Positions 12,715 through 25,500 of a stretch of 64,000 bases of DNA are shown here, piece by piece. Source of the DNA: Eudorina sp. 2006-703-Eu-15 (lineage: Eukaryota > Chlorophyta > Chlorophyceae > Chlamydomonadales > Volvocaceae). The translations under genes and the position numbers were made by a program. The stretch covers positions 168,723 through 232,722 of the forward strand of contig BDSI01000065.1 in NCBI GenBank assembly GCA_003117195.1, in the 5' to 3' direction. How positions within the stretch are numbered: the stretch's first letter is position 1; the number at the start of each line of letters is the position of its first letter. A model generated the notes under the pieces. That model was not told where the DNA came from and did not search any database. It worked only from the letters and a program-made list of their open reading frames with translations.

Positions 12715-15700
12715 CGCTGCCGAACCACCAACCCAAAGGTTAGACGTTGTCCATATGAAATTATTGCCTCAACGCAATCCAGTCTGGCGTCGATGAATCG
12801 TCTCTGACATTTACGTTCTCAGCTACCGTACTATACATAACAGCCTAAAGCAGACGTTTCATGCTGTCTTCAAATAACCGGAATTCCAACTGAAAAAAGC
12901 TTGTGTGATCTGAAGGTCTAGTGTTCAGAAATATAGTAGTTCAACCCCAACGACATCGCGTGCGTTTCATAGTTGGAAAATGCAAACAGAACGGACATTT
13001 ACATCAACTTACGAGACAAGCCAATAGCACGTCGCTATGATACGTGGCTTACTGGCTTTGTCATACGACGCGGCCAGTCGTTGGGAGTCGTTGGCCGTTA
13101 AGGGACACAATCTAAAACACCCAATGACCGAATTTACTGGCTTGCATGACCGCACTACATGCAACTAATGATGTTATGTGTGCTGTGACCTTGAAAACGT
13201 CACAAGGTGCGTGTTGCTGAGGGCTCCCCACAGCCGTATAGCCTGAAGATCGCTTGTGCAAATTCTTGTTGGACACAGCACAGTTCATTGAGTTTGGGAC
13301 AGGGTCTGGCACGGAAGTCTGTGTGCCTTCACCTGCTTCAGTTTTCCCTACCCGTGCTCGAATTGAACAATGTCTGCCCTCAGCCGAGCCAAGGGCGGGC
13401 AAGGTTGTGCTAGCCAGCGATGTCTTGTGTTCGCGTGGCTCATGATGCATCAAGCAAGCCTTGTCGTGCGTCCATCGGCAGGACAGGGCAAGTAACTGCA
13501 TTTACCCGGGTAGGCATGGCTAACCGGCAGCGTCATGTCATGTCGGTGCACAACCCACCGAGGCCCCGCCCTCACACAGGACTATCATGCAAGCCTCAAC
13601 GACCTATGCATGGCACAACCTCCTTCAGACATGCCGGGGAGCCGCCCCGCGATGGGTAGACTGCATATACGGCAGCTGCCCATACCAGCCACGCAAGTTG
13701 AGTTCAAGGAATCCTAGGCAGTCAAACAAGCAATCGGCGCGTCGCACGGCAGCAATCACTCCCCTCGCCGCAACCTTCTCCCCGCCATCGTACGGTATAT
13801 CCTGGCCCTAACCCAGGACAAAAAATCAGGTCGCTGCCAAGGCACACCAGTAAGCGCCGCGTCGCTCATACAGGCGACAGCGCGACCTCAGCCCTGCCGC
13901 TGCACATCGGCCGTCCAGCCATGACCAGCCCTGCTGCGCGTGCATGCGCGTCACTGCGCAACACGTTCCATCCATGTGTGTATGTACAGCTCCCGACACG
14001 TCTTGATTGCGGCGCGCTCCGTTGGACGTGTTGGTTGGTTGACCAGCCAGCCCCGCAGCAGTGCACACCCCTACCCTGTGGCTTGTAGCCCTGAAGTCAT
14101 ATCACGACTCCCGTGTGTCAGACTTCCTTGGGGAACGAACCCCTGCGCGACCATCCAGTAACACTTGGGTACATACCATCCGCCCGGACCTCCCCTGCCT
14201 CACGCTTCGCAAGGCCCATTCAGCCCGACCTCGACCTCGAAGCGATGGGTACCGCTGCCGAGGCCTGCCGGACGGAGCCGCCCAGTGCCGTCTGTTGCAG
14301 TACAGCTATCACAACTACTTCACCACACAACCATACACACAACCAAACACACGACGGCACGCACGCGTGGTGCTGAACACAGCACCACCACAGTACCCTT
14401 GCCGCAGCTGCGGCATGCCCAAAACAAAACGATTCCATCGACAGCTCGCCGCGTCTTGCTTAGCTATCACACAGGTGCATGCCATCCGGCGGTACCACGA
14501 CAGTCCAGTTGTCTAACCGTCTTAACAGCCGATTGGACGTCCTACTGCGATCACACACCTGCCTGGGGACTACTGGAACCTTCGGCCTCATTTGCCAATC
14601 AGCGGCTGTCCTCACCGATGACCCGCGGGGTCCACTGTAACATCATTAATAGTCACTTTTAATCAGTACTAACTGTAACATAATCAGTAATAGTACTCAG
14701 CAGGTAGCGATGACCGCCTACGTTGCATGTACTCGGCGCGCGGCAGGCGCTCACCTCCGTCCCTCTCATCCAGCGGTCTCACACATTTGTCCTTTGTCCC
14801 CGCCCGTCACGATCGGTCTTACACACTCAGTCGAGCGGGTCTCTTTTCTAAACACTCGCGTCCGTTCGCGTCCAAGCCTGCACCAGGGTGCCAGTTCGAC
14901 GACGCGCCGCTGCCACGCCGCAGGGGAAGGGCCCGCCGGGAGGAAAGAAACAAATAATGCGCGCCCGGTCCTTCGCGGCAACCCCGCACCCCGCACGTCC
15001 TCGATTGGCGGGTGGTTAGCCGATCACGATTGCCACTTGCTCGCGCTGACTGGCGTCTTTGGACCCCAAAAGCCAAAACGCCCCAGGCAGTCGCAAAGCA
15101 AGCGGCATGAACAGGCAGGCTTGCCAAGTTCATTGCTGCCGGACCATCGGCCGCCAATCCCACCGCGTTCACTGCTGTTGACGAAGCCGGCAAGGCGCCG
15201 CGTGTGGAGCTACACCGTGCGTGCATGCGTGCCTTTGTCAACATCCAGCCGCGGATGCATCCTGCGCTTCAAAACCCTGCATCTATCGCGGCCCCACCCT
15301 TCGTTCCCTGGAGCCTGCCGCAGCAGGGACACACGTGGTGGGCGTGGGTGGCGGGAACTGGGTACGTACCAGCCGGCCACGCCAAAGGCTGCGCGGTCAC
15401 TACGTGTGTGTGTGAGAGAGAGAGAGGGGGGAGGAGTATGCGTGTGCATCACGGAGGCGCTGCCAGCAGTTAGGCTGTGTGACGCTAGGACGCCGCCTGT
15501 CACCGCATCGGCACGCACCCGCTGAGAACCATTCCCTTCGTTACCCACACACTGGCCACCAGCGACCAGCCCCCCATGAAGCAAAAATTGTGTCGCCAAC
15601 AATGCGCCATGATCACAGAGATTCACAAGTCATCAATGAAAGCCGTAGTCGCGCTACCCCATACTCCCGCACGCACCGCGAAACGATTGAGATGTATGTA

Positions 15701-16556
15701 TGTGATGCGTGTGTGTTGCACAATGTATGACAGCGATGCCGATCCGCCGCATCCCACTTCTGTAGGTAAACCCTGGGGTCAGCGAACTCGTGCGTGCAAA
15801 TGGTGCGGCGTGTCTGTACGGCGCCGTACTTTACCATCACAAGGGGCACACGAGTACTGGAGTGACGCAGCGTAAGGCCCACCAGCGCGCGCCAGAGGGC
15901 TGTATGACCCGCCTGGCTGGCCAACCGGCGGTCAAATCCAGGTTGTATGTATATGTAATGCCCAGTTTCGAGGTAAGCCGGGTGGTCAGCATCCCCAGCC
16001 ATGCATGGCATGCGCATCCGCCAACGAAGCTAGATATCTCTTCGGGTCTGTTCAGCTTTAGGTGCGTAGCTATCCTGGATGACTGTGCGGCTGCGTCGTA
16101 GAAGGAACATTGCTCCGGATGATGTGTCTCCAGCTAAACACGGTGGCGGATGCACTGCGTAAAACGGCGATGAAGGCTTAGCGTTGGCAGCTAGGCGCCC
16201 AAGGCCGACACGCGCCACCCAGCGCCGGCCGACATTGCAAGCATCCGTAGCGCCAGCAGCCTTATGCTGCCTGCCTCCTCGTGCAACGAACGAACCTTAA
16301 CTACGCGGCCTATGCTCTGCTCCTGAGTCCGACGGTTTAGGCGGTGCGTGCGCCTGGCCGGGACAAGTACCTGAAAGTGGAGCCCAAGCCAGCGCATTTG
16401 CCGGCGGCAGAAATCTGCCTGCCTGCGTGCGCGCGTGTGAGCCGGATGAGGAGGCGGTGATGAGTCGCTGCGGTTCGCCCGACCAGCTGCCCCTCGCTCG
16501 CTTGGCTGCGGCGTCCCTGGTCAGGCCGCGGCGGTCCTTCCTGGTATTGGGTGAAG
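12715..16556. other. Gene-poor region between TRS120 start and subtilase stop
   Basis: No frame here shows a recognisable domain or a convincing splice chain. It should contain the TRS120 promoter (near 12.7-13 kb) and the subtilase 3' untranslated region (just below 16557). It holds one copy of the dispersed CA-linked motif (14831-14860), one of the CACCGATGACCCGC motif (about 14614-14634) and a short GA run (about 15415-15427). Confidence 0.6.
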
Positions 16557-19500
16557 TTATGGTAGCAACCCAGCCAGTTGTTCGGTGTCCGACAGCTCTG
16601 AGGCTGCAAGAACCGCGACGCCATCTTCCTCGCCGGGCAGCTCCAGCGCCCGCCGACCCGGGAAGGCCGTCGCGACCGGACCCGTCGCGAAGGTGTAACT
16701 GCCGAGGTAGCCAGTCGACTGCGGGGTGCAGCTCTTGCTGTTGATCGCGGCCCCGTCCAACGTCCTGGTCACCACCATCACCGTCAAGTTGTACCTGTAG
16801 GCCGTAAGCGTTACGTTGAAGCGACCCGCGGCGAAAAACCGTACACAGACGTCGTACTGTGCGGAATTCGGCTCGACGCCGGTGAGACCCGTGGGCCAGT
16901 ATACGGCCTGCGGGGCGGCGGCGAAGTGTGCGGCAGCATTAGATGGTGTACGGTTTTATTTCATCATTCATTTGTTCGTGCATCGTCGGCAACTCGGCAT
17001 ACGGTACGTACACCAACTGAAATATTAATTCATGAATGATCTCCTGCACAATCAACGAAAGACGGCGTGCATTCACTGGCAAGCTCAGATGAAACTACAC
17101 GCACGTCACGCGGTACGGGACCTGCACACGTTGGATGTTTCTCCGTACATAGTTAGTTATATACGGCAAAATGCACGGCTGACCTCTCTGTTTCCCTGAG
17201 CCGCGAGCCGCATGTTGTCCCCGGAGTGGACGGCCCCGGACGCGAAGCGGGAGTACGGCGACAGTTCGTACGACTGCCCGCCGGACCGCCAACTCACGAC
17301 CAGGTCCCAGTCAATGAGACTGGTGAGGCCTGCGGGGTGTGCACCGGAACGCACGTAACCGATGAAATGTCCGGGAATGGCAGAGAGGATGCCAACACAG
17401 ACAGGAACTGCTAAGCGGATGCAGAGTGCCACTCCGGAGAACGTACTAACATGAGCAGATAACTACGGTGTTCGAAACCGCAGCGGAGCAAGCAGGAGCA
17501 GATGCAGGGATCAACGCAACTACTGCTGCGCACAACAAGTCAGCATACATGCCGCAGCAGGCGCGCTGCAAACACACGCCGCAGCAAACAACGTACAGAC
17601 CGCGCCACGGGACGGTCGCCCGGCAGGCAGGTGCGTGCATGGCCCCCCGCACCTGCGGTCGTGTTCGCCGGCATCCAGATCGCTAGGAAGTAGAGGCTGA
17701 AGGCAGGCGACGGTGCGGGCGGCCCGGAGCAGGTCGAGTAGCTCGAATCGGTGGGCAGACCCATGGGTCCGCGCACCCAGTAGCTGTCGATGTAACCGAT
17801 CGCGCCCGGCACGCACGCGTCGGACCAGTCGAGCGTCGTATCGAACATCTTCGACGACGTCGTGACTCGACCGGACTGGAAGACCGACAACGTCACCTGC
17901 ACCATCGGCTTCGGATTGCCGGTCCAGCGGACGCAGGCGTGAAAGGTGTTGGTGCTCGGGAGGCTGGCGCCGACGGGCCAGTACACGGTTTCGAAGCTGG
18001 AGCCGTTGTTGCGGAGGTTGTCGCCGCCGTACAGCCCCCCGCCCGCGCTGTACGACGTGCTGCCGACGGTGAAGGTGTTCGTACCGACAGTCCACGACAC
18101 CGCGATGTCCATGTCGTACGGCTTGGTCGGGCGACCTGCAACGAAGCGCCGACGGGTTGGGGGTATGGATGCCGCAGGTCGCATGCACCAGTCCTCCTCA
18201 GCCACTTGGATAGCGAGGGTACATATGGTCGTGCGCATGCGAGCGAGGCCTCCCCTGGTTGTCAGCGATGACCGCTTTTTGGCGGATCGCTTCAAACGTG
18301 TCCATAGGTTGTTGTCAAACGCACATCCACCCGTCCATCCATCCATCTACCCACCCATCCATCCAGGTATCGAAGGTGCGTCCGCGCGGGAACGCGCATG
18401 CACGTCATGAAGTGAAGGGTCGTTTGATGCATGTGTAAGGCAGGCAGGCAGGAAAGGCAGGAAAGGCAGGAAAGGCAGGCTTGCGTTGATGGCCAGGGCG
18501 CGGCCGTGTGCGCGCAGAGTGTGTGCACCTGGGGCAGGCGCGCTCCCCAGGACGGCACCCCGACGAATTCGACTTGTTGTACAGTAAATTAAACAAATAT
18601 ACGTCACCGGACCGCGTGCTCGCACCTCGCATGCCTGAAACAATCGTCCAATCGATCCGGAACATCAACGGGAACGGTACGGGCGGCGGCGACGGCGGCC
18701 TCGGCGGCGACGGCGGCGACGGTGGCGAGGTCGGGTTGAAGGCGCCCACGAAACCCCCCGAGGACGGGCCGCACGTGGAGTCCGCGGTGACACTCGTGTT
18801 AAACGTCTTCGACGCGGTAAATACGGCATAACCCCTGAAAACCGTCATGTCAGCACGTACGGCAGGAGTCTGCGTGTAGCGCCACACGACACACACGTGG
18901 AACGCCGTCGGCGGCGGCGTGACCGCCTGTTGGAAATAGACAATCTCGTACTGCGTGCCGTACTGCTTGTTGTCACCGCCGTACACGGCGCCCGTGACTG
19001 CCACCGTGGTGTTGTCGGAGTTGGGTCCTATGAGGTACGAAGTGCCGTTCCAGCTCCAAGCTAAGATGATATCCAGATCGTCCAGGGATTGGCCGTAATA
19101 CTCGTCCCCGTAGCCGTTGTGGCCCTCCTGGTAGTCGTAGTCGTTGAGGTTGGAAACGCCTGCAGGGGATGCAACCGGGGCGCGGCACGACGTGACCGTG
19201 TCGTCCATCCTCTCACGTTCGACAGTGCCACCAACCCTGCGGCAGTCACTGTTATCCCTGTGCGGCAACACAGCTCCCGATTGGGGTCGAACAACAAGGG
19301 ATCCGACAGCAAAAGCGTGCGCCTCGTCGCATGTATGTGCGGCGCGTTGGGCATGGTGGCGCGGCCAAGAGAATGCAAGCAAGCCGGATCGTGAGGGAGT
19401 AATGCTGCCGGTTTGATGCCCTCGTTCTTAACGTAATGATCCAAGATCTAACCGCGCCGGGCAACAAACACTGACCCTGAGCAATCAAAGGCATCCGAAC

Positions 19501-22500
19501 TCCTCCTAACCCACCCAGCCGTACAACCGTACATACCGTACATGTCCGTGAAGGCCCGTAACTTACCCAGGGGGTACCAATCCACTCGGAAGGTCAGACT
19601 GTACGGATACCATTGCTGCGCCGGCGCCTGCGGGCTTGGCGCCGGCGGCGGCGGCGACGGCGCGATGTTCCGGCCGGCTTGCCCAGCCGTCGCACTGCGC
19701 AGTTCGAACTGCTGAGTGACGTCATCATCATCGCACGACCAGAGCAGGAGCGCGGAGATCGCCGTCTGCTTGAGGCAGCGCCCCGCGCTGGCGGCCGTGG
19801 CGCGAATGGCGGAGCTGACGACCAGTTGGTAGTACGACCTGCCGTACACATGTGGCGCCGAAACAGTACGGACAGACGCACGCGACGTCTCAAGCACGCA
19901 CCTCATAAGCCTTGAGCCGGTTTGTTCGCTCGGGCGTTCCTGAATTGCTTGGTCTGGGGTCTTAGTTGGGTAGGGTCACAGTCCCTGGCCATTAGACCAC
20001 CGCGGGTCATGCATCTGCCTCATAATGTGCGTGATCTCGCCGGAGGCTAAAAGCCAGGATCAAAACCGCCACGGCGGTTTGATGATGTCCCAGCTCGCAG
20101 GCCATCTGATGGCAGTGTGTGTATAATGAGAAGCCCGCCCGACCCCTAGTGACGGCAGTGTGTGGTGCCAAACGCAATCACCGGTGGCGCGTACAGTCCC
20201 TGACACGGCCGGCATGCAGCACACATACAGTGCCACGAGCATCGCCTCCGTCCTCGACACGCAGTCAAGCAACCCGCAGTCAACGGAAATCCCCTCGGCT
20301 TTGGGTAGCTGCTTGCTGGTTGCCCAGCAGGCGGGCTGAGGAACACGCACCCCGCGACGCTGGGGATCTTGTAGAGGCCGAATTTCTGGAAGGGGTCCGT
20401 GGCGTTGCAGGCCGCCAGCACCACCCGGTTGCCGAAGGCTCCATCCGGCAGCATCAGGCAGCGCCCCAGGGAGTCACGGATGGTGTACAGGTATCCCGGG
20501 TCGGACACGAGCGGCGGCCCTGCGATGGCGCTGTCTGCGAAGATGAGCCGCGGGGTGGGGGCCCGGCGGGGCACACCAAGTACATGTAAAATGATTAAGA
20601 ACAGGACTCTATAAAGAGGGGGTGGGACCGCAGCACACACGCATGCTGAAGTTCAGGTAGTCGATTCCCACAGTTTTGCTCGCGCGCATCACTTCAGGGC
20701 TGAGGCGTATATTAGTGCGGCCCCGATGAGCGGCAAAATCTTTATCATTGACTGGGTGTCCTGGCCCTACCAGTTGGAGTCGGGGGCGCCGGCTCCTCCA
20801 CCAGCGTGAAGAAAGACCGGGTGTTGTTGCACGACCCGTTGGCCCACACCGTGTCGTTTGTGCTGCCAGGGGTGACGCAGCCGTTCGGCGCCCGGATCGT
20901 GATTTGCGTGGCCTGTGCGGCGGAGGTAGGTAGGGGCAGGTAGGCGTCACGCGGCGGGTGGGCAAGACGCGCCAGAGAGGGCAGAAGCAAGGGGCATCCC
21001 AGGGACCGGCAGCGGGTGTCCGAGTACACTGTGTCTCAAAGTAAAGACATGTCTACGGTATCTCTTTTCGGTACGGTGGCCGGGGCGGCAAAGCACGCTG
21101 GCCACGGACACTCCACGGAAGGCGCTTGTGCGGCGCCGAAAACTTCACGACGTCAGTCGAAGGCAGGCAGGCAGGAAAGATAGAAGTCAGGAAGGAAGGA
21201 TAGAAGGAAGGATAGAAGGAAGGATAGAAGGAAGGATGTACGGTACAAGGCGGCCGGGCATCGCTCACCGCAACGAATCGCGGCGGGCGGCTGTACGCGG
21301 GGTTAAGCGGCGTCCGGAGGGTGCCTGTGAAGTGCCCCGCGACCAGCACCGCCCAGCGCTGCGGCAGCTGCGCGTCCGTCGTGGTGAACAGCTTGTGGCG
21401 GACGCTCTTCCCGAACACCGTGAACATGAGCCGGTCTCCGGCGTTGAGGTTTCGGAGCTCGATGCGCTCCACGTTGTTCACGCTGTCTGCAGGCGAGGTG
21501 CGGTAGGTCCCCCCCCGAGCAAGTGAGCAGCAACGGAACGTAAACGCGCGCACGCGACCCGTCCGTCAGAACAGCAGCCATAGCAACAGCAACACCAACA
21601 ACAGCAACATTTCAATGCGAGAGTGAATACTACCTGCCTCTCGTTTGATGTCGGTCAAACAAGGTCTGTGTCCATCATGTCCGTATAGCCCCATGTCCAT
21701 CAGGTCCCGTATGTATAGGTCCATCTATGTGCATCATACCTGTCCCTACCTGACCGGGTCCTGGTGATCGTCGAGGTGTTGATCTGGACACCGAAGTCCA
21801 GGTCGTTGATGAGGCCCTTCTTGGCCGCTCCGCTGCCGGGGTAGTCGTGCCACACCAGCGCAGCAACGACTGGCCTGCAGACACCGGGGACACCGAGGAG
21901 CAGAGAGCCGGGGACGGACTCAGCAGGTAGGCGACACCCATCGGCAACACCGATGGCAGCACCCCGGGTTCGGCGGCTCCCGGCGGCGCTCAGGAGGGGC
22001 GGTGGCAGCGACCCAAACCCAACCCAAGCTCCACGGACGCAGGTAGCGGTTCCGGACGGGGATTACGCGATGGTACGGAAAGCGATGGTACGGGAAGCGC
22101 CGGCGGCGGTGGCGGCGGGGTGCCTGCGCAGGCTGGGTAGGCGTATGTCGCACAGCCGTCGGCCTTTCTGAACCCCAAAGCGACGCACCGCAGGTAACCG
22201 TACGTTCCATGTACGTAGGGCCGCCCATGCCCCATCCAATCGCGCACACACATACATATATGCCGTAAATACATGCCGTACATGCGTGTCCAACATGCCG
22301 TACATGCCGTACATGCGTGTCCAACCAACGAACACGGCGGGGTACATACCCGGTGCCGGTCGCCTTGATGCCCGACAGGTAGATCCACTGGCTCTGATCG
22401 ATGACCCCAAAGTCGGCGACGGTGATCCGGAACAAGGGATGGGTCTGGCCGGGCAGCGGCAGCGTCTTGCTCAGGTCCAGGCGGCCCCAGCCCTGCGGAC

Positions 22501-25500
22501 GGACCGTGTGTCGTCGTCATCAGGCAGGCGGGAAGGCAGGCAGGCGGGAAGGCAGGCAGGCAGGTGGGAAGGCAGGCAGGCAAGGCAGCCAGAGGCACGC
22601 GACACGACGACAGAGCGCTTTTACGGAGTATAAATCGTATGTAAACCCCCCGGACGCCGCACTGCTCGGGCATCACCTCGTGCTGAGCTTGCTGCGCTGC
22701 CACGTGACACAGCCAGCGGGCCACGGACGTGCACGCGCAGTGCTCAAGTCAAGTCTCGAAGAACGCTGCTGCCGGCTCCCGCTCAAGCTAGGTTGCTTGG
22801 CAACTGGTGTGGCGATCGACCGGCCTCGCACATTCAGGCGGCATCTAGGGTTTAATACTACGGTAATGCAGTCGTCGTCGGAGCCTCCAAATACAGTAAT
22901 CTAATCTGCGCTATCTGGACCGTGCGTCACAGAACATCCCACCCGGGCCCTATGTCGCCACCTGATAGCCGTCCGGGGCGACACCCAGAGGGGCGCCCAG
23001 GTTTGCTGCAAAGCCTCCCTGTGGGCAGGACGGCAGGCGGGCAGGCGGGATTGTGGGTTGGGTTGGGTTTAGGAAATTGGTAGGATATTTATATTGCGCT
23101 GCTGCCAGGTTTGGGTTGGGTTGGGTTGGGTCGGGCCGCGGGTCGGGTAGCCAATCGGCGAAGGGATCATCATACATGTCAGGAGCCTCCAGCAGTTGCA
23201 GTGCGTGCGGTGCACCAGCAGGCACGACCCTTTTCTGGGTTCGAAAGGCCGACAGCCACGCAGGCAGGAAGGCAGGCAGGCAGGCGGGTCGCCTCCACGC
23301 GTCTGTCTGCGTCTGCACCTCCTGACCCGTCGTGTGGCGGGCCCTCCGCCGGTCCTCATGCAACCCCCACGAGCCCGCAACCCACCGTGAGAGAGGTGGC
23401 GCCGGCGACCGCAGCCGCCTGGGCAAGGACATGCATGACGGACAGGCGGGGATGAACCGGTCAGCGGCAACGAACGTGTCACAAAATGCTGGGAGATAGG
23501 TTGGAACGTTTTCCACATCAGCGCAAGCGCGACCGATCCCTCCCGCTCTCCATCCCAACGCACAATCCTACAACACACATTTACTCAAGCAGCAGCAGGC
23601 AGAGTCCCATGTGTCCCGTCCACGCGCAGAGCTTGCCTTGAAGTTCCACACCCACGCGTGTGACCCAACCCAACCCAACGCAACCCAACCCAGATCGCTG
23701 TCGGCTTACTTCATCAGATACCCCTCCCTGCCTGGCTACCGACGCGCTCCCGCGCGCGCGCGTACGTGCCATAGAACCCTACCTTCAAGAGCATGCCCGA
23801 TGGCTCAAAGCCGACCGCCGCCAGATCGGTTGGCGAGCCCAGCGGGTAGAACCCGTCCCTGTATGTGCAGCCGTACATAGGTACACATACCCATCCCGGC
23901 GGACGGAGAACGATGGCGTGTTGCTTGCTGGGCCTTGTGGGGATGAGGACATCGGACGCACCCACCGTACCCGGGTTATGTTGGGTGTGCCCGGGTTCGT
24001 TCTTCGGGTTTATTTCTTTTTCGAATTTAACCCTACCCTGGGCCGCCGTGTGGCTCCATCCGTTGCTAGTTAGGTACGAGTTCCCCGGACGGGCCAGGGT
24101 TCCCCAGTCGGGGTCAGCAGGGTCCGGATCAGGCCCAGCTAGCTACCCACTGACTCGCTCGCAGCCTGGGTCCGTTCTATCTACGATCAACGCTTTGATG
24201 ATAAGTATCTCCGTCCGGGACACATGGACGCATGGACGCCTGCGCGCGCACCAGCGCAACCCTAATGGGTTGCGTGGTGGACCCACGCACCCTATCTGCC
24301 TGCTGATGATGGCCCTCACCTGAAGTACTGGCGGATCAGCGCCAGATGCCCCGCCACCAGGGGCGTAGCCATGGATGTCCCCTGAGTGGGTTATGTGATT
24401 GTGCGGTGAGGCAGCAGGCAAGCAACGGGAGCGGGTCGAGGCATGTCATCAGGCAGCAACAAGCAGCGGGCGCGGGAGGGAGCGGATCGACGACACCAGC
24501 GATGGAGACTTGTGCGGACTTGGGATGAAAAGGCAGGCTTGCCCCGTTACCCAACCTGATGTGTGCATGTGCCGTGCCGTGCGTGCCCTACCGTTCATGC
24601 ATGGGCCCCACGCTTCGCTCCCATGCATGCGCGTGTGTGTATGTCGGGCGGGGTGTGTATGCCGTGCATACAAACTGCTGAGGCATGTTCGACAGACCAT
24701 ATTGTTGCCACACAAGAACGCAAAGAAAGCACGCGCCGGCGCTTAGTACCTGATACTGAATGGTGGCGCTGGAGCACGTGGTTCCTGCAGATTCAAACAA
24801 AAACGGAAAAACGATCATCATGACAGACCGTTCTGAAAGTTCCTGGCCGTACATGGGCGCCGCAGTATCGAGGCCATCTGCTGCTGTAATATCTGTCGAA
24901 TCAGGAGTCACGACGTCGAACGCACACACGGATCCCAGCGCCCCATCCTGGCAAGCCCCCCTGCCGGGCAGCCAAGCAAGTCAAGCACACCGCAGTCAAG
25001 CTCCAGCCCGGCTCGGCGGCGGGTGGAACTTCTAGCTCCCACATTCAAACCCACTCTTCCTCACGGCCACTCCGTCTCTTCCTCACGGCCACTCCGTCTC
25101 TTCCTCACGGCCACTCCGTCTCTTCCTCACGGCCACCCTTTCTCACCCGTGGTATCGGCCCCGATGCCTCCCGTCGACAGAGACGATTCCACCGGGCCGC
25201 CGGGCGCCACAATGTCCGGCTTGAAACGGCCATCCGGCAGGGGACCATAGCTAGAGAACCAGGTCACTGAGTCTATCCCCAAGTTGATGTTGGGCTACAT
25301 TCATTCGCGCACGGCAGGGAAAGGTCACGGCAGGGAATGACAGCATCATGGAGAGTAGGAAGTGGAATAACGGAAGCGAGACGACGGCTGTCGAGAACCG
25401 CCCAGCGGGAGCAGTAAAGCGATGCGTACGACTGTACGGAAAGCATTGGCGATGCAACAATGTATGTACATACGACGGCCTGACACGGCAGGAGACCGCG

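Noticed and set aside
16557..19838. Pherophorin gene, suggested by PSPPSPP linkers in a volvocine-like genome
   Set aside because: The flanking domains lack the pherophorin cysteine pattern, and the exons splice in phase to the subtilase and its trefoil.
20061..20081. Small hairpin AACCGCCACGGCGGTTT considered as an RNA gene or terminator
   Set aside because: Too short and without tRNA or snRNA landmarks; it lies in a subtilase intron.
23069..23578. Minus frames at 23.1-23.5 kb (segment ALQLLEAPDMYDDPFADW) as a subtilase exon
   Set aside because: No donor gave a matching phase; the 33-nt exon at 23386-23418 fits phase and family spacing better.
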